Shown: positions 36,056 through 46,773, numbered from the stretch's first letter. The stretch is DNA of 64,000 bases from Oleiphilaceae bacterium (GCA_022447365.1 JAKVBL010000008.1:186001-250000), one strand, 5' to 3'. The notes: generated from the sequence alone by a model not told the origin. Translations and numbers: made by a program.

Positions 36056-37216
36056 TTAGTGAGCGGAGATGGTCAAACTGGTGCCTATCACAAAATCAGT
36101 GAAATAAACTTCGCCAATCGTTTGATTCGTATCTCCGAATTGGATGTGAGGCAAGTCCCAGTCCCAACGAATATTTATATCATAGATGGAAATACCGTCA
36201 GACCCAACATCTTGTATGCTAGTTAACGTGCCTGCGCTAGCATCCTGAATCAAACTGTCATATTGAGGTATAATATCTTTCGCTGCAGCGATCTTCTTCT
36301 CAACGCTCGCAAAACCGAAATAACCGAGAGTATCAGCACCACGCTCGTTATGAATTCGCATATCGCGAATAGTCAGATAAGGGTTCTTAGCTTGTTGAGG
36401 GACGGCCGGGTTTTGAACATTGTTGGTACTATCCACGTCTAAATCTTCAACTCTAAATTTAGTGTCGATATAAATATGGGAATCTCCCAACCGAATTCCA
36501 TCGGGCTCTCCGACCTCGTCTGTTTGAGAAAAACCATTACCGTTATTTTTTATCAATATATCCACGTACCCCAAGTATGCTTCGATAGATAAATTGCTTG
36601 TTAATACAGTCTCAACATCCCCGTCAGAAGACCGAATACCAAATTCACCTTGAACCATTTTGAGGTCAATAGCATTTTTCATTTTATCTAAATTTTCAGC
36701 ATACTCAGCACTATCTCGAACCGGCGAAGTCGCAGTAAAATCGATTAAACCGTAATCTGTAGCACCCACATGAATTAGCAGATCGCCGTCACCAACTTCT
36801 TTACCAATAGTGCCGGTAGACGCGTCGGCGTACTCGCTCAGGGCCCACTCCACGTCCTCCTCAGTAGGATCCAGGAAACCCATAGCCGCCCATAAAGCAT
36901 AGTCCGAAAAGCCCATAGCTAGTCGTTCATTTGGCCCCGAGATATCAACCGTAGCCCTGATATTATCGACCAAGCCTCCGTCGATACCTTCAAAAGCTAA
37001 GTCCCTCATGAAGATGCTACCGGCATCTACATATTCGAATTCCGCGATTGTGTACTTAGTTTCGATATCAATGGTCAAGCCCGCCTGACCACGAATATCT
37101 TGCATTTCCTCATTTTCAAGTGCTCTGAGTTCAGCGAAAGAAAATAGCGGAAAGGCACTCGTTAGCGCACAGGTAAAAGGAACTAGCAATTTTCGGAATG
37201 TCGTGCTGATCGACAT
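36056..37216 (-). CDS. FilA-like secreted protein (DUF6160 type)
   Basis: A 386-residue exported protein with a signal peptide (residues 1-29, ending FPLFSFA). The mature start LRALENEEMQDIRGQAGLTIDIETKYTI (partial) is the conserved opening of FilA/DUF6160 proteins of Marinobacter, Pseudomonas and Acinetobacter relatives, linked to pilus-type surface structures by annotation only. The rest is acidic and rich in beta-type repeats (FGIRSSDGDVETVLTSNLSIE; GIRLGDSHIYIDTKF), compatible with an outer-membrane or surface beta protein. It stands alone, its 3' end facing ribC with 15 bp between. The biochemical role is unknown. Confidence 0.65.
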   Translation of the reverse strand: MSISTTFRKLLVPFTCALTSAFPLFSFAELRALENEEMQDIRGQAGLTIDIETKYTIAEFEYVDAGSIFMRDLAFEGIDGGLVDNIRATVDISGPNERLAMGFSDYALWAAMGFLDPTEEDVEWALSEYADASTGTIGKEVGDGDLLIHVGATDYGLIDFTATSPVRDSAEYAENLDKMKNAIDLKMVQGEFGIRSSDGDVETVLTSNLSIEAYLGYVDILIKNNGNGFSQTDEVGEPDGIRLGDSHIYIDTKFRVEDLDVDSTNNVQNPAVPQQAKNPYLTIRDMRIHNERGADTLGYFGFASVEKKIAAAKDIIPQYDSLIQDASAGTLTSIQDVGSDGISIYDINIRWDWDLPHIQFGDTNQTIGEVYFTDFVIGTSLTISAH

Positions 37217-37323
37217 GACGGACTACTCTGCTGTTAGGTTGTTTTTATTAAATAGCTCACATAGAGCAAAACGTGTTACAAACTTTAACATTAAAAAGCG
37301 TATTTTTTCTACGCTATAAAACG

Positions 37324-37359
37324 CAAACTGAGACCATGCGTGATGCAAGTCTCAGTTTG
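37324..37359 (-). terminator. Stem-loop after the urease operon
   Basis: Perfect 11-bp arms (CAAACTGAGAC / GTCTCAGTTTG) around a 14-base loop lie 38 bp past ureG. On the minus strand the stem is followed by GCGTTTTA, a modest T-run. Confidence 0.6.
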
Positions 37360-37397
37360 AAATGGGATAAATAGTTTCAAAATTGACCTATATCAAT

Positions 37398-38012
37398 TTA
37401 GGCTGGACGCAGCATTCCTTTATCCTGAATAAAGCTGATGATTTCATCTAGCCCATGCTTGGCATTCATGTTTGTAAAAATAAAAGGTTTATCTCCGCGC
37501 TGAGCTTTGGCATCGCGATCCATTACCTCTAGTGAAGCATTTACCTGCTCTGCGACATCGATTTTATTGATAATCAATAAATCAGATTTCGTAATGCCCG
37601 GACCACCTTTACGTGGAATTTTATCCCCAGCACAAACGTCGATTACATAAATAGTTAGATCGGATAACTCTGGGCTGAATGTTGCACTCAGGTTATCGCC
37701 ACCGCTTTCAACGAAAACAAGTTCCAAGCCTTCATGCTTATCTTGTAATTCATCGATCGCAGCAAGATTCATTGAAGCGTCTTCGCGGATTGCGGTATGC
37801 GGACAACCACCAGTCTCAACGCCCATAATCCTATCTTCGTCTAGCGCTTCATGACGTAATAAAAACTGAGCGTCTTCTTTCGTATAGATGTCGTTTGTTA
37901 CGACTGCCATGTTGTAACGATGACGTAACTCCGAACAAAGGTTTTTTAATAAGGCCGTTTTGCCTGAGCCAACAGGCCCTCCGATTCCAACACGCAAACA
38001 CTGTGTGGTCAT
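37398..38012 (-). CDS. ureG: Urease accessory GTPase UreG
   Basis: A 204-residue SIMIBI GTPase that drives nickel delivery to urease. The P-loop is [14 protein letters not shown] at residue 8 on; [15 protein letters not shown] and the metal-binding Cys-Pro-His ([14 protein letters not shown]) follow, and NKIDVAEQV is the guanine-specificity motif. The ATG at 38012 was chosen: GGAGT lies seven bases upstream and it starts one base after the ureF stop. A longer frame reaching into ureF has no family similarity. It is the last gene of the urea operon. Confidence 0.97.
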   Translation of the reverse strand: MTTQCLRVGIGGPVGSGKTALLKNLCSELRHRYNMAVVTNDIYTKEDAQFLLRHEALDEDRIMGVETGGCPHTAIREDASMNLAAIDELQDKHEGLELVFVESGGDNLSATFSPELSDLTIYVIDVCAGDKIPRKGGPGITKSDLLIINKIDVAEQVNASLEVMDRDAKAQRGDKPFIFTNMNAKHGLDEIISFIQDKGMLRPA

Positions 38013-38013
38013 G

Positions 38014-38658
38014 TTAACTCCTAAATAATCTTGAATATTGGGTTTCGTGCAGCGCACTAAAAATAACTTGCCCAGGCAAGGAGCCATATACTTCGCCCTC
38101 ACCCGCAGAAATAGACCTTTCGATAAGCTCTCGAGACTCAAGTAATATAGACTGCGCGTCAGTCTGACCAAGAGGGATAGCCTTACAAGCAACTGCGGCC
38201 TGGTTTTCTAACCAACTCCAGAGAAAGGCCACCTTAAGCTCATTAATGGACAAACCTAAACCTTTTGCAGCATACGCGTACGCAGCTAGGAAACTTGGTT
38301 TCGAAGGCATTACTATAGGCAAACTCGTAATAGCGTCTTGAGTGCGGATCAAACGCCGAAGACTTTGCCCAAGATTAAGCTCCTCGCTATACAGTTCACT
38401 TGTTTCACGACTAGCGAAAACGAGCTCATTCAAATCTTCAAATTCGCTCTGATCTTCGTTTTCCAAAGCGTGATATAACTTACTTAGCAAAGGAATATCG
38501 AGCTGACAAAGACCGAGTCGAATATAATCAAAACACCAAGCGCGCAAGCTTTCACGATCACTCACTCGCTCCGTCTCAATGACTTTCTCAAGCCCCTGAG
38601 AATAGGCAAACGACCCTATGGGCAGAGTCGGGCTAGCCAAATACAGTAAGCCGATCAT
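38014..38658 (-). CDS. ureF: Urease accessory protein UreF
   Basis: A 214-residue all-helical protein that joins the UreD-urease preactivation complex and gates GTP hydrolysis by UreG. Marks are [21 protein letters not shown] at the N-terminus (partial), the [13 protein letters not shown] segment, and the C-terminal SRLFRS resembling the family ending. Fifteen bases separate it from ureE. Confidence 0.93.
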   Translation of the reverse strand: MIGLLYLASPTLPIGSFAYSQGLEKVIETERVSDRESLRAWCFDYIRLGLCQLDIPLLSKLYHALENEDQSEFEDLNELVFASRETSELYSEELNLGQSLRRLIRTQDAITSLPIVMPSKPSFLAAYAYAAKGLGLSINELKVAFLWSWLENQAAVACKAIPLGQTDAQSILLESRELIERSISAGEGEVYGSLPGQVIFSALHETQYSRLFRS

Positions 38659-38673
38659 TTTAATATTACTCTC

Positions 38674-39126
38674 TTAATGATGGTGATGATGGCCACCGGC
38701 GTAGGCGCCTGACTCAGGGTCAAACCCAGCTTCTACAGTCTTCGTAGATAGCCCTAGCTGCTGCATCATTTCTTCTAATATGTAATCAGGCCGCATACGC
38801 AGGCTTAATTTATCGATTTGAATAGGCACATGTCGATTGCCCAAGTGATAACAGCATTTGCTGAAAACCAACCAATCGTCACATGATCCTTCGATCAAGT
38901 TCTCTTTGGCAGATTGAACAAGAACGAGTTCACCATCTTTCGTCTCGAGAATATCGCCATTTCTCAGGACTTTGCCGCGCTCTAAAAATAGGCCGATATC
39001 CTGCCCAGCGGTTGTTACCGCTTTTAATCGTCCTTTAGATCTTTGATCGTAATCAAGTACGACTGTATGCGTGATCTCGCGAGTAAGTTCACCGTGATGA
39101 TGGTGCTTTTTATCTACTTCTAACAT
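38674..39126 (-). CDS. ureE: Urease nickel metallochaperone UreE
   Basis: A 150-residue protein that delivers nickel to the urease assembly complex. An N-terminal peptide-binding domain with LKAVTTAGQDIGLFLERG precedes the metal domain with CYHLGNRHVPIQI (conserved nickel-binding His) and LRMRPDYILEEM. It is unusual in having histidine clusters at both ends: KKHHHHGE at residues 6-13 and GGHHHHH at the C-terminus, both likely nickel stores. The start MLEVDKKH has its ribosome site in a run of A and T, so it is weak. Confidence 0.95.
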   Translation of the reverse strand: MLEVDKKHHHHGELTREITHTVVLDYDQRSKGRLKAVTTAGQDIGLFLERGKVLRNGDILETKDGELVLVQSAKENLIEGSCDDWLVFSKCCYHLGNRHVPIQIDKLSLRMRPDYILEEMMQQLGLSTKTVEAGFDPESGAYAGGHHHHH

Positions 39127-39143
39127 TTGTAATTATTTAATAC

Positions 39144-40850
39144 CTAAAATAAGAAAAAGCGCTGAGCCAAAGGTAATTCAGCTAAGGGCTCACAATGCAG
39201 CAAAACTCCATCCGCTCGCACTTCATAATTCTGTGGATCTACTTCTACGACTGGCATTTCAGCGTTATGAATCATATCTTGCTTTTTAACCGTACGAACC
39301 GATTTACATGGCTCTAGGCGACGCGCTAAACCGTACTTTTCTTTTATGTTCGCATCGTATGCGGCCTGAGATACAAAAGTTACGCTCGTTGCATTAACGG
39401 ATCGCCCCATTGCGGCAAACATTGGGCGATAATGCACTGGCTGCGGCGTTGGAATCGAAGCGTTCGGGTCACCCATTGGTGCTGCGGCAATCGCTCCACC
39501 TTTCAGAATCAAGCTAGGCTTGGTCGCGAAAAACGCCGGCTTCCACAAGACCAAATCAGCAAGCTTACCCACTTCAATGCTACCGACCTCATGCGCAATA
39601 CCATGGGTAATTGCTGGATTAATCGTATATTTGGTGATGTATCGTTTCGCTCGAAAGTTATCGCAACCTAGGCCCTGATCTTCCTTAAGCAAACCTCTCT
39701 GAACTTTCATTTTATGTGCAGTTTGCCAAGTTCGACTAATCACTTCACCGACACGACCCATCGCTTGAGAGTCTGATGCGATCATAGAAAACGCACCTAG
39801 GTCATGCAAAATATCCTCAGCGGCAATGGTTTCTTTACGAATACGCGAATCAGCAAATGCAACGTCTTCTGGAATATTAGGATCTAAGTGATGACACACC
39901 ATCAACATATCTAAGTGTTCATCGATAGTGTTGATCGTATAAGGTCTTGTTGGATTCGTAGACGAAGGCAAAACGTTTTCATAGCCACACGCCTTGATAA
40001 TATCTGGAGCATGACCACCGCCCGCCCCCTCAGTGTGATACGTATGAATGCCACGCCCTTTAAATGCGGCGATGGTATCTTCGACAAATCCGGATTCGTT
40101 CAAAGTGTCCGTATGGATAGCAACCTGAACGTCATATTCTTCTGCAACAGACAAACAGTTATCGATAGACTGCGGCGTAGTACCCCAATCCTCGTGTAGT
40201 TTAAGCCCAAATGCCCCAGCCTTGATCTGTTCAGCAATAGGTTCTGGCTGACTGACATTTCCCTTACCTAAGAACCCAAAGTTCATTGGAAGGTCGTCAG
40301 TACCTTTCATCATGCTTTCAATATGCCACGGACCAGGTGTACAAGTAGTTGCATTAGTACCCGTAGCAGGCCCTGTTCCTCCGCCGAGCATGGTTGTCGT
40401 ACCAGACATTAATGCTTCTTCGACTTGTTGAGGACAAATGAAGTGAATGTGTGCATCAACAGCGCCAGCAGTTAGGATCTGCCCTTCGCCAGCAATAACT
40501 TCTGTCCCTGGGCCGACATTAATTGTGATACCTTCTTGTGTATCAGGATTGCCAGCTTTACCAATTGCCCAAATACGACCATTTTTTATCGCCACATCAG
40601 CTTTAACTATACCCCAATGATCAAGAACGAGCGCGTTAGTAATAACGGTATCGGCGACTTCATCAGACATAGCCTGACTTTGCCCCATACCATCACGAAT
40701 GACCTTGCCGCCGCCAAACTTAACTTCATCGCCATATACCGTGTAATCTTTCTCAACTTCAATAATAATTTCGGTATCGCCTAGGCGGACTCGGTCACCA
40801 GTCGTGGGGCCAAACATATTGGCATAGGCTTCTCTTGAAATTTTACTCAT
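39144..40850 (-). CDS. ureC: Urease catalytic alpha subunit UreC
   Basis: A 568-residue amidohydrolase that splits urea to ammonia and carbamate with a binuclear nickel centre. Nickel and catalytic residues are visible: [10 protein letters not shown] (two His), GLKLHEDWG (the carbamylated Lys), [10 protein letters not shown] and [13 protein letters not shown] (His), [22 protein letters not shown] (flap His), and SDSQAMGR (Asp). Length matches the family (567-570). It lies between ureB (11 bp) and ureE (17 bp). Confidence 0.98.
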   Translation of the reverse strand: MSKISREAYANMFGPTTGDRVRLGDTEIIIEVEKDYTVYGDEVKFGGGKVIRDGMGQSQAMSDEVADTVITNALVLDHWGIVKADVAIKNGRIWAIGKAGNPDTQEGITINVGPGTEVIAGEGQILTAGAVDAHIHFICPQQVEEALMSGTTTMLGGGTGPATGTNATTCTPGPWHIESMMKGTDDLPMNFGFLGKGNVSQPEPIAEQIKAGAFGLKLHEDWGTTPQSIDNCLSVAEEYDVQVAIHTDTLNESGFVEDTIAAFKGRGIHTYHTEGAGGGHAPDIIKACGYENVLPSSTNPTRPYTINTIDEHLDMLMVCHHLDPNIPEDVAFADSRIRKETIAAEDILHDLGAFSMIASDSQAMGRVGEVISRTWQTAHKMKVQRGLLKEDQGLGCDNFRAKRYITKYTINPAITHGIAHEVGSIEVGKLADLVLWKPAFFATKPSLILKGGAIAAAPMGDPNASIPTPQPVHYRPMFAAMGRSVNATSVTFVSQAAYDANIKEKYGLARRLEPCKSVRTVKKQDMIHNAEMPVVEVDPQNYEVRADGVLLHCEPLAELPLAQRFFLF

Positions 40851-40861
40851 TATAAATCTCC

Positions 40862-41167
40862 CTATACCTTACCCATCACATCACCACGGAAGCCATATAT
40901 CTCTTTTTTACCGGCAAATTCCACTAGGTTAACAGTACGCGACTGACCTGGTTCAAATCTAACTGCAGTACCAGCTGGTATATCTAAGCGCTTCCCTTTA
41001 GCTTCGTTACGATCGAATTCAAGCGCCAAATTTGTCTCTGCAAAATGATAGTGAGAGCCAACTTGAATAGGTCTATCACCCGTATTGGCCACCTTAATCT
41101 CAGTAACGGGTCGACCAGCATTAAGCTCGATCTCGCCTTCTTTAATAAAATACTCACCAAGCTTCAT
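40862..41167 (-). CDS. ureB: Urease beta subunit UreB
   Basis: A 101-residue structural subunit. The pattern [27 protein letters not shown] (partial) and [19 protein letters not shown] is that of the family. It starts 8 bp after ureA. Urease is separate A, B and C chains here, the common arrangement of free-living bacteria. Confidence 0.97.
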   Translation of the reverse strand: MKLGEYFIKEGEIELNAGRPVTEIKVANTGDRPIQVGSHYHFAETNLALEFDRNEAKGKRLDIPAGTAVRFEPGQSRTVNLVEFAGKKEIYGFRGDVMGKV

Positions 41168-41175
41168 GTTCGCTC

Positions 41176-41478
41176 CTAAACAATCGGGTTATGGACAGTA
41201 ACAAGTTTCGTTCCATCAGCAAAAGTCGCTTCAACCTGTACTTCATGTAGTAGGTCAGCAATGCCATCCATCACATCGTTACTAGAAAGAATCTGGCGCC
41301 CTTCGCTCATCAACTCCGCGACCGTTTTACCGTCTCTGGCACCTTCCATAATCGCAGCAGAAATAAGTGCGACCGCCTCAGGGTAATTTAGCTTTACGCC
41401 TCGTGCGAGCCTACGCTCGGCAACAAGTGCAGCGGTAAAAATCAACAATTTGTCTTTTTCTCTCGGACTGAGTTCCAT
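41176..41478 (-). CDS. ureA: Urease gamma subunit UreA
   Basis: A 100-residue structural subunit with [23 protein letters not shown] (partial), [21 protein letters not shown] and VTVHNPI at the end, all typical. It follows ureD after 19 bp and starts the structural block. Confidence 0.97.
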   Translation of the reverse strand: MELSPREKDKLLIFTAALVAERRLARGVKLNYPEAVALISAAIMEGARDGKTVAELMSEGRQILSSNDVMDGIADLLHEVQVEATFADGTKLVTVHNPIV

Positions 41479-41497
41479 AGTAAAATTCCTTGTTAAG

Positions 41498-42385
41498 TCA
41501 GGTAAGCCATATTCTCGGCATAACTGGTTCTTGTTCTAGCACTGCTAAACGCAACCCTTGCCATACTTTTATAAATGCGTTTCTAAGCATCTCAATATCA
41601 TCGCTGAGCGCCCTAATCATCAGTACGCCGTTACGCTGCGTTGCGGCCATGCGGAGTGTTTCATCATTAACGAGTAGCTCTCTCGCCTGCTCCGTCCAAG
41701 CTGCATAATGTTCTATTTTCTCCGGTACGACGATAAACAAACTGCCCATATGAAGGTGCCCCATCATGCCGACTGGGCTAGATAGTATTGTTAGATCATC
41801 ATCCGTCTTAAATCCCTCATGTAAAACTAATTTGCCATCAATCTTAATTTGGAGGAGCTGGTCTAAGCTGCCGCTCTTAAAATGGTACCCACCATGAGGA
41901 CGCCCAAAACTTAACATATCCCACGCAATAAATTTGGAAGATTTACTAAGATTAATTGACGTGGAAAGCTTGCCGTTTGCGCGATCGAATAAAATATTTT
42001 CTTGAGGAAGAAACTCCAAGGTCGCGTTATCGGCAACATTGAGTTCTATATTTTGAGTTTGAACAACGTTTTCTGAGTCTGCGCCATAAAGTTTGCCGGC
42101 AGAAGGCGTTGTAATAAAACTTTCCGCACCTTCGTTGACATCAACAGAAATATCGATTTTATCGCCACTTACCATCCCACCCGGGGGGTGAAGCAAGTAG
42201 GTGTGACATCGTCCTTGCTCGGGATAAAAAGGTCTCTGCACGCGCAAAGGCCCTTTAAACCGCATATTACTGACGATCGTTCTGTTACTTTTTAACGAAT
42301 AAGATAGGTGAAGATTAGCCTCCCAGGCACGGTCTGAACCATAGCTTGAAAGGCCATCTAAAGGATTGTGGACTGCTGCATTCAT
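41498..42385 (-). CDS. ureD: Urease accessory protein UreD
   Basis: A 295-residue protein that binds apo-urease and forms the tunnel for nickel with UreF. Family marks are [22 protein letters not shown] (partial), [22 protein letters not shown] and [10 protein letters not shown]. It is the first urease gene, 34 bp after urtE, so uptake and hydrolysis genes form one transcription unit. The start codon has only a weak ribosome site. Confidence 0.95.
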   Translation of the reverse strand: MNAAVHNPLDGLSSYGSDRAWEANLHLSYSLKSNRTIVSNMRFKGPLRVQRPFYPEQGRCHTYLLHPPGGMVSGDKIDISVDVNEGAESFITTPSAGKLYGADSENVVQTQNIELNVADNATLEFLPQENILFDRANGKLSTSINLSKSSKFIAWDMLSFGRPHGGYHFKSGSLDQLLQIKIDGKLVLHEGFKTDDDLTILSSPVGMMGHLHMGSLFIVVPEKIEHYAAWTEQARELLVNDETLRMAATQRNGVLMIRALSDDIEMLRNAFIKVWQGLRLAVLEQEPVMPRIWLT

Positions 42386-42419
42386 CTTTCTTTAATTTAA
42401 ACCGAAGCGAGCAGGTAGT

Positions 42420-43118
42420 TTATACCGTTAAGTACTCCCTAACCAAGTCATCATTTAATTCTTCTAAACCACCCATAGCCACTTTTCGGCCGCGATCCAT
42501 GATTATGAAGTTATCTGATGTACGACGAACAAAAGGAAGCTTTTGCTCCACTAGAAGTACAGTAAGCCCAATATCCTTGTTTAGTTTGCGAATGATATCG
42601 CCAATTTCCTGAACAATATTCGGTTGAATCCCTTCAGTAGGCTCATCCAAAATCAGTAGCTTTGGGTCGAGCACTAGCGCACGTCCAATAGCAAGCTGTT
42701 GTTGCTGGCCGCCACTTAAATCTCCGCCTCGTCGATGCTTCATGTCGTGCAGTACAGGGAAGAGTTCATAAATAAAGTCAGGAATTTGCTTCTTTTTATC
42801 CTTGCGGATTGGCAATCCAATTTGAAGGTTCTCTTCGACTGTAAGCATAGGAAATATCTGACGCCCTTGAGGTACATATCCAATTCCACTTGGCGCACGC
42901 TGCTCCGCACTCAAACTAGTTAAATCTTTATCTCCTAGCTTTATGCTCCCAGATGCTGGCTGGATAAGCCCCATTACGCAGTTAAGCAAGGTGGTTTTCC
43001 CAACACCATTGCGCCCCATCAGACAGGTGCACTTACCCTCTTCTATTTCAATATCGAGATCCCAAAGAGTATGACTTTCACCATAAAATTGGTTCAAATT
43101 CGAAATACTAAGCATCAT
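42420..43118 (-). CDS. urtE: Urea ABC transporter ATPase UrtE
   Basis: A 232-residue LivF-like ATPase. Walker [12 protein letters not shown] (about residue 36), signature LSGGQQQQLAIGRAL, Walker B LLILDEPTEGIQPN. The PQGRQIFPMLTVEENL segment is typical of UrtE. It powers, with UrtD, uptake of urea through UrtBC. The ATG shares one base with the urtD stop. Confidence 0.95.
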   Translation of the reverse strand: MMLSISNLNQFYGESHTLWDLDIEIEEGKCTCLMGRNGVGKTTLLNCVMGLIQPASGSIKLGDKDLTSLSAEQRAPSGIGYVPQGRQIFPMLTVEENLQIGLPIRKDKKKQIPDFIYELFPVLHDMKHRRGGDLSGGQQQQLAIGRALVLDPKLLILDEPTEGIQPNIVQEIGDIIRKLNKDIGLTVLLVEQKLPFVRRTSDNFIIMDRGRKVAMGGLEELNDDLVREYLTV

Positions 43119-43954
43119 TACTCTCCGAGATACACTTCTTTAACTTTAGGATTATTTTGAACTTCATCCATGCTCCCTTCGGCCAACACAGAACCTTGAT
43201 GCAATACGGTCACGGTTCTCGCGATTGAACGCACAAAATCCATATCGTGTTCTACTACAACCACGGAATGCTTTCCTTCTAATGAAATCAAAAGCTCTGC
43301 CGTTCTATCCATCTCTTGGTGAGTCATTCCAGCTACAGGTTCATCAACCAACAATAATCTCGGTTTTTGCATAATAAGCATCCCAATCTCAAGCCATTGC
43401 TTTTGGCCATGAGACAATGATCCTGCCCGTTTAATTGACTCGTCTTTCAAGCCAATCAAGGTTAAGGTCTCATCAATAAGATCTAGTTGCTCACCAGATA
43501 GCTTCGCTAGCAAAGTCCCTACAACTGACTTATTACCTGCCATCGCTAGCTCTAGATTTTCAAAAACACTCAGCTCTTCAAACACTGTAGGCTTTTGAAA
43601 TTTCCTACCGATCCCAGATTCTGCAATCTCAGGCTCATCCATGTTGAGTAGATTAATATTCTGCCCGAAATAAACACTGCCAGTATCGGGGCGCGTCTTA
43701 CCAGTAATAATATCCATCATGGTCGTTTTACCGGCACCATTTGGACCGATAATGCAGCGCAGCTCGCCCTCATTGATATATAGATTCAAGTCGTTGATAG
43801 CCTTAAACCCATCAAAGCTAACACTCACGTCCTCGAGATATAGAATGCAACCCTTATCCACATTTAATTTCGGGTTATCCATTGGTTGGATAAAATCGAA
43901 TACACGATCCTTATGGCGGACGGCATCTATGTAGCCTGTAAACATATCGCTCAT
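43118..43954 (-). CDS. urtD: Urea ABC transporter ATPase UrtD
   Basis: A 278-residue LivG-like ATPase. Walker A GPNGAGKTTMMDIITGKTRPDTG (partial), signature LSHGQKQWLEIGMLIM (a degenerate LSGGQ typical of UrtD) and Walker B LLLVDEPVAGMTHQE. It overlaps urtC by four bases (ATGA). The N-terminal 35 residues before the ATPase core are longer than in LivG, as in other UrtD. Confidence 0.95.
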   Translation of the reverse strand: MSDMFTGYIDAVRHKDRVFDFIQPMDNPKLNVDKGCILYLEDVSVSFDGFKAINDLNLYINEGELRCIIGPNGAGKTTMMDIITGKTRPDTGSVYFGQNINLLNMDEPEIAESGIGRKFQKPTVFEELSVFENLELAMAGNKSVVGTLLAKLSGEQLDLIDETLTLIGLKDESIKRAGSLSHGQKQWLEIGMLIMQKPRLLLVDEPVAGMTHQEMDRTAELLISLEGKHSVVVVEHDMDFVRSIARTVTVLHQGSVLAEGSMDEVQNNPKVKEVYLGE

Positions 43955-45051
43955 GCTGCAGCCTCCTTACGCGCCATTAGACCAGCCACACCTTTTGGTA
44001 AAAATATTGTGGTCACGACAAACAAGCCACCCAGGGCAAACAACCAAACTTCGGGAAGTACGCCGGTAAAGTATGTTTTGGCATAGTTAACAAATATCGC
44101 CCCTACAACAGCGCCGTAGAGTGTCGCTCGACCGCCTAATGCCACCCATACAACCAACTCAATTGAATTCAAAGGAGAGAATTCATTCGGATTGATAATG
44201 CCAACTTGTGGCACATACAACGCGCCTGCAATACCTGCTAATGCTGCTGAAAAAGTCCAAATCCATAACTTAAAGTTTTCAACTTTGTACCCAATAAAGC
44301 GCGTTCTTGATTCCGCATCCCGAATCGCCATCGCCAGACGACCAAGCTTCGAGGTCACAATAAATCGACAAGCAATATAACCGCATGCAAGCGCGAGGGC
44401 AGACAAGCCAAACAAGGTCAGCCTTGTCACATCAGACTGAAGATCAAACCCTAAAATGTCTTTAAAGTCTGTCAATCCGTTATTGCCACCAAAGCCCATC
44501 TCGTTTCTGTAGAAAGCGAGCATCAAAGCAAAGGTTAAAGCTTGCGTGATGATTGAAAGGTATACACCAGTCACACGAGAACGAAACGCTAACCAACCAA
44601 ATACGAACGCTAAGACACCAGGGGCAACAACCACCATAAGCGCGGCGAACCAAAATTGGTCAAAGCCGTGCCAGAACCAAGGCAGCTCACTCCAGTTTAG
44701 GAACACCATAAAATCAGGCAATACTGGATCTCCGTATACACCACGATCACCGATTTGACGCATTAGATACATGCCCATCGCATATCCGCCTAAAGCGAAG
44801 AATGCACCATGACCAAGGCTAAGAATACCCAAGTAACCCCAAATCAAATCGACCGCGACAGCCAAAAGAGCAAACGTTAAATACTTGCCCAACAAAGTAA
44901 CGGTATACGTTGGAATATACAGTGCGCTGCCTGCCTCAAACATGGTGTTACAGATAATAACCAAGAAGGTCAGCGCTGCAAGCACTCCAAGAAAGATTTT
45001 TGTCGCTTTATCAAAGACGACATTATTATCTGTTTGAATAGAACTGATCAT
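43951..45051 (-). CDS. urtC: Urea ABC transporter permease UrtC
   Basis: A 366-residue polytopic permease of the LivM type. It shows GYLGILSLGHGAFFALGGYAMGMYLMRQ (partial) and VYLSIITQALTFALMLAFYRNE, conserved in UrtC, and a C-terminal EVWLFALGGLFVV with a basic end. It starts one base after the urtB stop and overlaps urtD. It forms the channel with UrtB. Confidence 0.95.
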   Translation of the reverse strand: MISSIQTDNNVVFDKATKIFLGVLAALTFLVIICNTMFEAGSALYIPTYTVTLLGKYLTFALLAVAVDLIWGYLGILSLGHGAFFALGGYAMGMYLMRQIGDRGVYGDPVLPDFMVFLNWSELPWFWHGFDQFWFAALMVVVAPGVLAFVFGWLAFRSRVTGVYLSIITQALTFALMLAFYRNEMGFGGNNGLTDFKDILGFDLQSDVTRLTLFGLSALALACGYIACRFIVTSKLGRLAMAIRDAESRTRFIGYKVENFKLWIWTFSAALAGIAGALYVPQVGIINPNEFSPLNSIELVVWVALGGRATLYGAVVGAIFVNYAKTYFTGVLPEVWLFALGGLFVVTTIFLPKGVAGLMARKEAAA

Positions 45052-45052
45052 G

Positions 45053-46669
45053 TTAAGCCTCCGCTGCTCGTCCTTTTTGCGGGAACAAACCGCGTGGTTT
45101 TTTCTGTATAAACAGGATGATAAATATCAACACGAGTATCTTCGCAAGTACCGCGCCAGACATCGGTTCAAGCAACTTATTGGCAACGCCTAAGGACATT
45201 CCTGCGACGAGCGTTCCCCATAAATTACCAACCCCACCGAATACTACGACCATAAACGAGTCAATAATGTAAGACTGCCCGAGGTTGGGGCCAACATTAG
45301 TCAGCTGACTAAGTGCAACACCCGCGACTCCCGCAACACCAGAGCCTAATCCGAATGTAAGTGCATCCACCCACTCAGACCTAACACCCATAGCGCGCGC
45401 CATATCTCGGTTTTGCGATACCGCTCGTACCTGAAGGCCCAAAACGGTTTTCTTTAAAATAAAGAACAATAAGGCAAACACAGCCAAACAGAACAGAATG
45501 ATATAAAGACGATTTAAAGTAATAGAAAAGATAGGATTGATATCGATCGACCCAGACATCCACTCAGGAGTTTCAACACTACGATTCAGTGGAGAGAAAA
45601 TAGTACGAACCGCTTGTTGAAGCACCAAGCTTATACCGAACGTCGCCAACAGCGTTTCCAATGGCCTTCCTTTCAAGAATTGGATAACTCCGCGCTCAAT
45701 GGCAATACCAACAAGGCCTGAGACCACGAATGCAGCGGGGATTGCCACAATGATCGAAGCACCAATAGAGTTTGGCATCAATAACTGGATAACATACGTT
45801 GTATACGCACCAATCATGATCAACTCACCGTGCGCCATGTTGATACAGCCCATCACACCGAAGGTGATCGCTAATCCAATGGCCGCGAGAACTAATACAG
45901 AACCTAGACTTAACCCGAAGAAGATGGTCTCAAGAACTGAGTAGAAATCCGCTTTTTCGGCAATTTTGTCTAAGGCTTTAGATGCGGCCGCCGAAACTGG
46001 GTCTTCGTTTTTATCTGCATACACCTGCAAGGCGTTGCGCACATCTGGCTCTAAACTTTCTTCAAGAACTGTAATGGCTTGAAGTTTTTGTTCCGTGTTA
46101 CCTTTTTCAAGCGTATCTAGAGCGATCGCCGTATCGAGTAAAAACAATACATCTTTGTCTTGTTCGACTTTTCGCTGCTCTTGCATTACGCGAAGTGAAT
46201 TTTCATCAGCTCCTTTTAATAAAGACTGAATAGCAGCACTACGAACACTAGAATCTTCATTTTGAATATTTTGTGCGGCTAAAAAACCTCTAATATCGCG
46301 TCGAAGATTATTGTTAAGAGGTACACGTTTAATCGCTCTTTTTTTCGTTATTAACTCAGTACGACTCGGATCAGACAAAAAGACAACCGTTTTACCTTCG
46401 TCGGTTTCATCGATTACTTGAACTAAGGTTTTTTCTTTCTTATGTCGAAATAGCTTGCCGTCCAATAAGGCTGACAAAATAGATTGAGAGTCGGCGTGTT
46501 TTGAATCGATTAATAGCTGGACGCCAACAGCCACTTTTTTAAGTTTTGCACTCGTTAATGCTTCAACACCATCATCATAAGACTGTTGACTCGCACTCAA
46601 TGCGTGGGACATGAATAGTAATATTAAGGCGACAAAAGACCGCCCTAAGCAATTTCTCAGGCTCGCCAT
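45053..46669 (-). CDS. urtB: Urea ABC transporter permease UrtB
   Basis: A 538-residue permease of the LivH type. Residues 1-26 are a signal-like helix; about 27-235 form a periplasmic helical domain with HEAT-like repeats that occurs in UrtB but not LivH; the membrane part follows (AIGLAITFGVMGCINMAHGEL, about 265 on) with QNRDMARAMGVRSEWVD as the ATPase-docking loop. The length is normal for long UrtB. It follows urtA after 104 bp. Confidence 0.95.
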   Translation of the reverse strand: MASLRNCLGRSFVALILLFMSHALSASQQSYDDGVEALTSAKLKKVAVGVQLLIDSKHADSQSILSALLDGKLFRHKKEKTLVQVIDETDEGKTVVFLSDPSRTELITKKRAIKRVPLNNNLRRDIRGFLAAQNIQNEDSSVRSAAIQSLLKGADENSLRVMQEQRKVEQDKDVLFLLDTAIALDTLEKGNTEQKLQAITVLEESLEPDVRNALQVYADKNEDPVSAAASKALDKIAEKADFYSVLETIFFGLSLGSVLVLAAIGLAITFGVMGCINMAHGELIMIGAYTTYVIQLLMPNSIGASIIVAIPAAFVVSGLVGIAIERGVIQFLKGRPLETLLATFGISLVLQQAVRTIFSPLNRSVETPEWMSGSIDINPIFSITLNRLYIILFCLAVFALLFFILKKTVLGLQVRAVSQNRDMARAMGVRSEWVDALTFGLGSGVAGVAGVALSQLTNVGPNLGQSYIIDSFMVVVFGGVGNLWGTLVAGMSLGVANKLLEPMSGAVLAKILVLIFIILFIQKKPRGLFPQKGRAAEA

Positions 46670-46773
46670 GGTAATTCCTTGGAGATGAAATTGTATTGTT
46701 ATAGTTTTTATATGGTTGGAAAGAGAGGGCTATGATTAGCCCTCTCAATTACTGCTTTACAGAAACTTCTATC

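Noticed and set aside
36041-36226. 61-codon plus-strand frame directly after ribC
   Set aside because: It begins with TTG and runs antisense to the end of the FilA-like gene; no family similarity.
37398-38192. Longer UreG with 60 extra N-terminal residues
   Set aside because: The extra part lies inside ureF and is not like UreG; a clear ribosome site precedes the inner ATG at 38012.
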